From positions 1 to 64,000 of the forward strand of contig CAVPVQ010000014.1 of assembly GCA_963709185.1 (NCBI GenBank): DNA of 64,000 nt, read 5' to 3'. Positions within the stretch are counted from its first letter, which is position 1, and each line of letters begins with the position of its first letter. The notes under the pieces are model-generated. The model did not search any database and was not told the DNA's origin. It saw nothing but the letters and a program-made list of their open reading frames with translations. Both the position numbers and the translations under genes were made by a program. This DNA comes from Roseiarcus sp963709185 (lineage in GTDB: Bacteria; Pseudomonadota; Alphaproteobacteria; Rhizobiales; Beijerinckiaceae). Below are positions 58,984 to 64,000 of the stretch, in pieces.

Positions 58984-59529
58984 ATGACCGCAATCGGTCG
59001 GCAAGAAGTGAGGGCGGGCCTGGAGCCGAACCTGGCGCGCCTGTGGCGCTATGGGCTGGTGTTGTCGGGCGCCCGCGACGTGGCGGACGACCTCGTTCAG
59101 GCGACCTGTGTGCGGGCGATCGAGCGCGCCGACCAGTTCCAGGCGGGGACGCGGGTGGAATGGTGGCTGTTTTCGATTCTGCGCTCGATCTGGCTCAATG
59201 AACTGCGGTCGCGGCGCGTGCGACGGGGCGGCGGCGTCGTCGACGCCCGCGAGGCGCTGGCGTTCGATGGCGGCCAGGCGATGGAAACGAATATTCTTGC
59301 CGCTCAGGTGTTGAGGGAAGTCGGCGCGCTTCCGGAGGCGCAGCGCGAGGCGGTGCTGCTCGTCTATGTCGAGGGCTTGAGCTACCGCGAAGCAGCCGAC
59401 CTGCTCGCGGCGCCGATCGGCACCGTGATGAGCCGGCTGGCCGCGGCGCGATTGACGCTTGCAAAGTTGCAGGCCTCAGCCGCGCCGGGCCGCTCGCGCG
59501 GGCGGGACGATGGGAACGGAGCGAGCTAG
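58984..59529 (+). CDS. ECF-type RNA polymerase sigma factor
   Basis: The 181-residue protein has sigma region 2 (LWRYGLVLSGARDVADDLVQ, then ATCVRAIERADQF, VEWWLFSILRSIWLNELRSR). Region 4 (LPEAQREAVLLVYVEGLSYR, EAADLLAAPIGTVMSRLAAA) contains the HTH that reads the -35 element. It is followed 31 bases later by a membrane anti-sigma-like gene, the standard pairing. The signal is unknown; neighbours are envelope proteins, which suggests envelope or oxidative stress. Confidence 0.92.
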   Translation: MTAIGRQEVRAGLEPNLARLWRYGLVLSGARDVADDLVQATCVRAIERADQFQAGTRVEWWLFSILRSIWLNELRSRRVRRGGGVVDAREALAFDGGQAMETNILAAQVLREVGALPEAQREAVLLVYVEGLSYREAADLLAAPIGTVMSRLAAARLTLAKLQASAAPGRSRGRDDGNGAS

Positions 59530-59560
59530 CGCGTGTTCCGGGAAGAGGTGGTTTCGAAGC

Positions 59561-60361
59561 ATGAGCGCGGAAGATGACGACGCGCGACTCGTCGCGTTGA
59601 TCGACCAGCAGCTTGACGAAGACGCGCGGCGCGGCCTCGAAGCGCGCTTGGCCATCGCCCCGGATTTGCGCGCGCGCCTGGCTCAACTGCGGGATGGCGG
59701 CAGGCCCTTCGCGCCGGCGTTTCAGGTGGTGCTCGACGCGGCGCCGATTGAACGCCTGAAGGTTTCGCTTGCAATGGCCGAAAGGGCGGACCGCGCCGGC
59801 TTGTCGTCCCGCCGGCGCCCGACGATGCGCGTGAGCCGTTTCGGGGTCGCCGCCGCCCTCGTCCTGTTTTGCGCCGGAATTGCGATCGGCCGGGTCTGGA
59901 CGGTCGGAACCGCCCGTCCCTCACAAACAGCGGCCCCGGCAAGCGAGCGCGATGAGGACTGGCGACAGGCGGTCGCCGAATACATGAGTTTTTACACCGT
60001 CGACACGTTCTCGACAGCCGCCGAGCCCGCCGTCGCCGGACTTGCCGCGGTCGGCGCGAAAGTCGGCGTCAATCTCACGCCTGAACGCGTCGGGCTTGAG
60101 AGAATGCAATTCGTGGGCGCGCAGATTTTCAATTTTCACGGCCATCCGCTTGGCCAACTGGCTTATGTCGACCCGACGACCGGGCCTGTTCTTTTCTGCA
60201 TCTTCAGCGACTCCGAACCCGACGCTGCGATGAAGACGGAAACGCAAGAGAACTTCTCGACGGCGTCCTGGGCGCGGGCGGGCCGCGGTTATATGCTGAT
60301 CGGGCGGCTGCCGGGCGATCAGATGGCCGAACTGGCGGAATCGCTTGAGCGTCGATTTTGA
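59561..60361 (+). CDS. Membrane-anchored anti-sigma factor
   Basis: The 266-residue product has a short N-terminal cytoplasmic region (MSAEDDDARLVALIDQQLDE, then LEARLAIAPDLRARLAQLRD) similar to anti-sigma domains. One transmembrane helix follows (FGVAAALVLFCAGIAIGRVW), then a periplasmic sensor domain (AVAEYMSFYTVDTFSTAAEP to FCIFSDSEPDAAMK). It lies just behind the ECF sigma gene and should hold it inactive at the membrane. It has no zinc HxxxCxxC motif, so it is not a ZAS-type factor. Confidence 0.85.
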   Translation: MSAEDDDARLVALIDQQLDEDARRGLEARLAIAPDLRARLAQLRDGGRPFAPAFQVVLDAAPIERLKVSLAMAERADRAGLSSRRRPTMRVSRFGVAAALVLFCAGIAIGRVWTVGTARPSQTAAPASERDEDWRQAVAEYMSFYTVDTFSTAAEPAVAGLAAVGAKVGVNLTPERVGLERMQFVGAQIFNFHGHPLGQLAYVDPTTGPVLFCIFSDSEPDAAMKTETQENFSTASWARAGRGYMLIGRLPGDQMAELAESLERRF

Positions 60362-60513
60362 ACCAGCTTCGCGCCGGCGAGTTTCGGCGCGGCGAATTGC
60401 GGTCGAATAAGTCGCCCGCCTCGCGTGTTCCTTGAGTCCCGGATCAAGCTGGCGCATCTTGGCCAAAGCAATTCGCGCGCGGCGGTCCGTCATTCGAGAA
60501 AGTCGGAAACCTC

Positions 60514-61119
60514 ATGCTTTCATGCTCCGCGCGAAAAAGTGAAACTCGTCGCCGCGCGGCCGTCGCCGCGCTTCTGCTTGCCGCGCTCGCCAACGCGCCG
60601 CCAAGCCGCGCAACGCCGCGCTCCAACTGGGCGATCGACCCGGCGCGCACGCGCATATCGTTTTCCATCGACGCCATCGGCTACCCCCGCACGCAGGGCG
60701 AATTTCGCCATTTTGACGGCCGCATCAGCGTTGACTTCGATCACCCCGCTCAGAGCCGCGTCAGTTTCCACGTCGACGCCCAGTCCGTGGACGTCGGCTC
60801 GGCGTCGTTCAGCGACTATCTCCGAAGCCCGGCGTTCCTCAATGCGGCGCGCTTCGGCGAAATCGCCTTTTCCTCGACGGCGGTGGAAAAGGTGGACGAT
60901 CATCTGGTTCGCGTCACCGGCGATCTTACAATGCTCGGGGTGACGCGGCCTTTGACCGTCGATGTCGAGGTTCGCCGCCAGCCGGAGGCGAAGCGCTCAC
61001 GGCTCGAATTCACCGCGCGCGCCAGGATCGACCGGCTGGATTTCGGGATGAACTCGGGCTTTCCGATCATTTCGCGCGATGTCGACCTGACCGTCGCCAG
61101 CGAGGCCGCCGAGCAATGA
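60514..61119 (+). CDS. YceI-family periplasmic protein
   Basis: The 201-residue protein has a signal peptide (RRRAAVAALLLAALANAPPS) and a YceI lipocalin-like barrel: WAIDPARTRISFSIDAIGYP, GEFRHFDGRISVDFDHPAQS, FLNAARFGEIAFSSTAVEK, GDLTMLGVTRPLTVDV and FGMNSGFPIISRDVDL. YceI proteins bind polyisoprenoids. It overlaps the cytochrome b561 gene by ATGA, a very common yceI-b561 pairing in proteobacteria. Confidence 0.93.
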   Translation: MLSCSARKSETRRRAAVAALLLAALANAPPSRATPRSNWAIDPARTRISFSIDAIGYPRTQGEFRHFDGRISVDFDHPAQSRVSFHVDAQSVDVGSASFSDYLRSPAFLNAARFGEIAFSSTAVEKVDDHLVRVTGDLTMLGVTRPLTVDVEVRRQPEAKRSRLEFTARARIDRLDFGMNSGFPIISRDVDLTVASEAAEQ

Positions 61120-61697
61120 GCGCCAACGACAGCGCGAAACTGGCCGACGGCGCGCGCCCACGGCGGCGTTGGGGCGCTTCGACGATCGCGCTGCACTGGC
61201 TGTCGGCCGTGCTTGTGATTGTTCTGCTCACCCTGGGCTGGTTCATGGTGCATGGCGACATCGAAGCGTCGACCAAGTTCGACCTCTACCAGCTTCACAA
61301 ATCGCTGGGTTTTCTGAGCCTTGCCCTGCTGCTCCTGCGGTTCGGCGCGCGTTTGGCCGAGCGATCGCCGCCGGCGCCGCCGCTGATGCGGGCATGGGAG
61401 CGGCGGGCCGCCGGCCTTGCCCATATCGCGTTTTACGCGCTGCTGCTGATCGCGGCCTTGTCGGGTTGGCTGCGGGTCTCCAGCGCGATCATCCCGATCC
61501 CGTCGCGCTTCTTCGATCTCTTCGTCATACCGAATCTGGTTGGCCCCGACGCGGCGTTCTCGGACAGCATGGCGTTGTTGCATTACATCGTTTCGCGCCT
61601 GCTCATCGGGCTGTTGGTGCTGCATGTCGCCGCGGCGCTGAAGCACCATCTCGTCGACCGCGACGACGTCCTGGTCCGGATGCTGCCGATGCCGTGA
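61116..61697 (+). CDS. Cytochrome b561
   Basis: The 193-residue protein has four transmembrane helices with haem-ligand histidines: STIALHWLSAVLVIVLLTLG, YQLHKSLGFLSLALLLLRFG, LAHIAFYALLLIAALSGWLR, and VLHVAAALKHHLVDRDDVLV. The KHHLVDRD(D/G)VL(R/V)RMLP ending is diagnostic. It probably passes electrons between quinol and a periplasmic partner. It is translationally coupled to yceI. Confidence 0.93.
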   Translation: MSANDSAKLADGARPRRRWGASTIALHWLSAVLVIVLLTLGWFMVHGDIEASTKFDLYQLHKSLGFLSLALLLLRFGARLAERSPPAPPLMRAWERRAAGLAHIAFYALLLIAALSGWLRVSSAIIPIPSRFFDLFVIPNLVGPDAAFSDSMALLHYIVSRLLIGLLVLHVAAALKHHLVDRDDVLVRMLPMP

Positions 61698-61727
61698 CGC
61701 TTCGCGCGAAGAGCCGGAACAGCGGCC

Positions 61728-62489
61728 TCAGCGCAGGCCACCGTCGACGATGAGGCATTGCTTGGTGATCATCGCACTGTCGTCGGAGGCGAAAAACAGC
61801 GCCGCCCGCGCGATCTCCTGGGGCAGCAGGACGCGGTGCAGGCACTGGCGCGCGACGAATTCCTGCAATGCGCTTTCGCTGACCCACAGCCGTCGCTGGC
61901 GTTCGGTGCTGACCGCTCCCGGCGCGATCGCGTTGACGCGGATATTGTCGGAACCGAACTCGCGCGCCAGCGTGTTGGTCAATCCGATGATCGCCGCCTT
62001 CGCCGTCGCATAGGGGGCCATTCGCGGCGGCCCGGCCATCCAGGCGACCGACGAGAAATTGACGATCGACCCGCCGCCGATTTCGTGCATCTGCGGGCGA
62101 ACAGCCTGGGCGGCGAAGAACTGATGCTTGAGATTGAGGCCCATCGCGCGGTCCCAATCGGCCTCGGTCACCTGGTCGATGTCGTGGCGCGTATCGTTGG
62201 CCGCGTTGTTGACGAGGACGCCGATCGGGCCGAGGCGCTCGCGCACCGTGGCGATCGCCGCACGGAGCGAGGCGATATCGAGCAGGTCACAGCGGATGAA
62301 CAGAGGGCGCGCGCTCCCTTCGCCTAGCCGCTCGACCAAGGCCGTGGATTCCGCCTCCAGGATGTCGACGAAGGCGACCGAAGCCCCCTGCGCCGCGAAC
62401 GCCTCGACGATCGCCGCGCCAATGCCGGAGCCGCCGCCGGTGACGAACACCACTCGGCCCTGCAAGCTGGGGTAACGGGCAAAAGACAT
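61728..62489 (-). CDS. SDR-family NAD(P)-dependent oxidoreductase
   Basis: The 253-residue classical SDR has TGGGSGIGAAIVEAFAAQGA, VLVNNAANDTRHDIDQVTEA, IVNFSSVAWM, the active-site YATAKAAIIGLTNTLAREFG, and ITKQCLIVDGGLR at the end. The Ser-Tyr-Lys triad is complete. GAGG 8 bases before ATG at 62489 favours that start over a GTG at 62510. It is followed (upstream on this strand) by an aldolase and a 2-hydroxyacid dehydrogenase, so a sugar-alcohol or hydroxy-acid substrate is likely. Confidence 0.9.
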   Translation of the reverse strand: MSFARYPSLQGRVVFVTGGGSGIGAAIVEAFAAQGASVAFVDILEAESTALVERLGEGSARPLFIRCDLLDIASLRAAIATVRERLGPIGVLVNNAANDTRHDIDQVTEADWDRAMGLNLKHQFFAAQAVRPQMHEIGGGSIVNFSSVAWMAGPPRMAPYATAKAAIIGLTNTLAREFGSDNIRVNAIAPGAVSTERQRRLWVSESALQEFVARQCLHRVLLPQEIARAALFFASDDSAMITKQCLIVDGGLR

Positions 62490-62564
62490 CGATGGAACCT
62501 CGTCAGTCACAACGGAACGCCCCGGCTCGGGTCTGCCCCCAGAGGCGCGCCGACCGCGGCGCCG

Positions 62565-63389
62565 TCATTCGCCAATGGCGCGGCGATTGGCTTCGATGGA
62601 TTGGCGCGCGCCACCCGCCAGCAGTTCGAGATCCGAGGTCGCAAGCAGCACCCGCACGCCGCGCGCGACAAGTTCGCGCTGCTCTTCCGGCTTTGAGTTG
62701 ACGCCGAGGCAGACCGGCACGCCGGCGGCCTGCGCCCGTGCAATGATCGTGTCGAGCGCGCCCTTGTTGGTCGGATGCTGATGCTGGCGGAACAGCCCGG
62801 TCGTGCCGGAGAGGTCGTTGGGGCCGATCGCCACCGCGTCGATGCCGGGCACTGCGAGGTATTCGTCAATGACGTCGAGCGTTGCGATATCCTCGATTTG
62901 CGGCATCACGAACAGCGCCTCATTGGCGGCCGCGAGATAGTTGTCGATGTTGCGATAATAGTTGGACGCGCGGCGCGGGCCAAAACCGCGCCCGCCCAGC
63001 GGCGGATAGCGGCACGCGCGCACCAGCGCCCGGCATTCCGCGACGGTGCGCACCATCGGCGCGAGGATGCCCTCGACGCCGATATCCAGCGCCTGTTTGA
63101 TATGGACATGGTCGTTCCACGGCACGCGCACCATCGGCACGGTTTCGGTTCCGTTGAACGCCATCAGCGTGGTTTGCAGCGCAACGAGATTCCAGGCGCC
63201 ATGCTCGGTGTCGATCAGCAGGAAATCGAAGCCGGCGCGCGCGAGAAGCTCCGCGGCGACGGGATCGTTCAGACTGAGCCAGGCGCCGAGCACCGCCCCG
63301 CCGGCCTTGAGTTTGCGCTTGAGCGCCAGCGCGCGCCCCAGCGAACCCCAACCCCCACCGGTCGCCTGCAGGCCTTCCGCTTCCGACAA
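62565..63389 (-). CDS. HpcH/HpaI-family aldolase
   Basis: The 274-residue TIM barrel has GAWLSLNDPVAAELLARAGF, LLIDTEHGAWNLVALQTTLM with the catalytic His/Asp, VPMVRVPWNDHVHIKQALDI, GVEGILAPMVRT with metal Glu/Asp, and DAVAIGPNDLSG. Class II aldolases of this kind split 4-hydroxy-2-oxo acids to pyruvate plus an aldehyde. No ATG begins the conserved part; TTG at 63389 with GAGGAG upstream is the best start, whereas the frame from 63455 adds 22 unlikely residues. With the CHMI-like gene at 40 kb it suggests aromatic-acid meta-cleavage chemistry, or it may serve sugar-acid degradation. Confidence 0.9.
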   Translation of the reverse strand: MSEAEGLQATGGGWGSLGRALALKRKLKAGGAVLGAWLSLNDPVAAELLARAGFDFLLIDTEHGAWNLVALQTTLMAFNGTETVPMVRVPWNDHVHIKQALDIGVEGILAPMVRTVAECRALVRACRYPPLGGRGFGPRRASNYYRNIDNYLAAANEALFVMPQIEDIATLDVIDEYLAVPGIDAVAIGPNDLSGTTGLFRQHQHPTNKGALDTIIARAQAAGVPVCLGVNSKPEEQRELVARGVRVLLATSDLELLAGGARQSIEANRRAIGE

Positions 63390-63474
63390 TGACGTTCTCC
63401 TCGCGTTCAATAGTGTCGCCGTCGAGCGCTCTGTCGGCGCGCGGCGCAGTGGCAAATGGACTGGCCGCCGGCGC

Positions 63475-64000
63475 TCAGGTGACCGGCGTCACGGCGCCGC
63501 GGCCGGAAAACCAGCCGACCAGATTGTCGATCACGCAGGCGCCCATCGCGGCCATCGTTTCTTCCGTCGAACTCGCGATATGCGGCGTCAGGACGACATT
63601 GTCGAGCGCCTGCAGCGCCGCAGGCACATGCGGTTCGTCGAAAAACACGTCGAGACCGGCGGCGCCCAGACGCCCGTCTCGCAGCGCCGCGACAAGTTCG
63701 GGTTCGTCGACCAGCCATCCCCGCGAAACGTTGACGAATATGCCGCGCGGACCGAGCGCATCGAAGATTTCGCGCCCGACCATCGGCGGAGAGCCCTTCG
63801 GGCCGCCGGCCGCGCATAGAAACAGGATGTCGGAATTTTCGGCGAGCGCCCTGGCGTCGGGGAACGCCTGATAGGGCGTCTCGCGACGGATCGGATCGAC
63901 GTAGCCGATCCGCGTCTTGAATGCTTCGAGCCTGTGCGCGACCTCGACGCCGATGCGGCCAAGCCCCAGCACGCCGGCGCGCATGCCGGTGAGCTTGCGC
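63475..64000 (-). CDS. D-2-hydroxyacid dehydrogenase, partial (5' end outside window)
   Basis: The visible part covers the NAD-binding GxGxxG (AGVLGLGRIGVEVAHRLEAF), Arg in GIFVNVSRGWLVDEPELVAA, Glu in LDVFFDEPHVPAAL and His in NVVLTPHIASSTEETMAAMG. These are the catalytic residues of the family. The N-terminal substrate domain lies beyond 64,000. It runs on the same strand as the aldolase and SDR genes, 86 bases upstream, so the three likely form an operon. Confidence 0.9.
   Translation of the reverse strand, partial: RKLTGMRAGVLGLGRIGVEVAHRLEAFKTRIGYVDPIRRETPYQAFPDARALAENSDILFLCAAGGPKGSPPMVGREIFDALGPRGIFVNVSRGWLVDEPELVAALRDGRLGAAGLDVFFDEPHVPAALQALDNVVLTPHIASSTEETMAAMGACVIDNLVGWFSGRGAVTPVT

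Overview
The window is a high-GC chromosomal segment of an alphaproteobacterium, most likely order Hyphomicrobiales (Rhizobiales). The evidence is a squalene-hopene cyclase, an alphaproteobacterial complex I accessory subunit, and the block scpB-scpA-nagZ-SPOR protein-argS-dGTPase-erpA, which is typical of that order. The genus cannot be fixed from sequence alone.

Layout. 1-12.8 kb is conserved core: partial tRNA, complex I subunit, shc, a DUF1344 protein, segregation proteins ScpB/ScpA, NagZ, a SPOR protein, ArgS, a dGTPase-like HD hydrolase, an ErpA-type Fe-S carrier and a PPi-type phosphofructokinase. 12,850-33,290 is a 20.4-kb island in the tRNA-Gln gene. It is bounded by identical 45-bp copies of the tRNA 3' end, with a tyrosine integrase near the right end. 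It holds prophage remnants (TerS-like and TerL, a baseplate/spike fragment, small DNA-binding proteins), secreted and membrane proteins of unknown role, a protein resembling DUF4347 with a His/Cys pair, and nested mobile elements. One is a 934-bp IS5-type element that interrupted the last codons of a methyltransferase gene. The other is a 3.8-kb IS1-like transposon (26,767-30,562) with perfect 18-bp inverted repeats and an 8-bp target duplication. It carries a RHH regulator, a GmrSD-type (DUF262-DUF1524) nuclease, two small proteins and a Rap1a/Tai-type immunity protein. This cargo transposon is the most notable item.

33.3-37.1 kb is a nitric-oxide-response locus: nsrR, divergent from a group III truncated haemoglobin, a 7Fe ferredoxin and an AhpD-like protein, followed by an orphan cytochrome oxidase subunit I gene. 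Two identical 23-bp perfect palindromes of the 11-1-11 NsrR type lie in the nsrR/haemoglobin gap and upstream of the oxidase gene. 37.1-56.1 kb and 61.7-64 kb form a large uncharacterised catabolic region: AEC transporter, SDRs, gluconolactonase, CHMI-like isomerase, ThDP enzyme, FCD-type GntR regulator, sugar ABC transporter, two tandem LVIVD-repeat proteins, 2-hydroxyacid dehydrogenases, gamma-glutamyltransferase, DapA-like lyase, RraA-like aldolase, BKACE, a 3-hydroxyacyl-CoA-dehydrogenase-like enzyme and an HpcH-type aldolase. Between 56.2 and 61.7 kb lie a LysM protein, an ECF sigma/anti-sigma pair, a YceI protein and a cytochrome b561.

Sequence quality. At least eight otherwise intact genes, including essential argS, carry single-base frameshifts. 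I read most of these as consensus errors rather than real gene decay.
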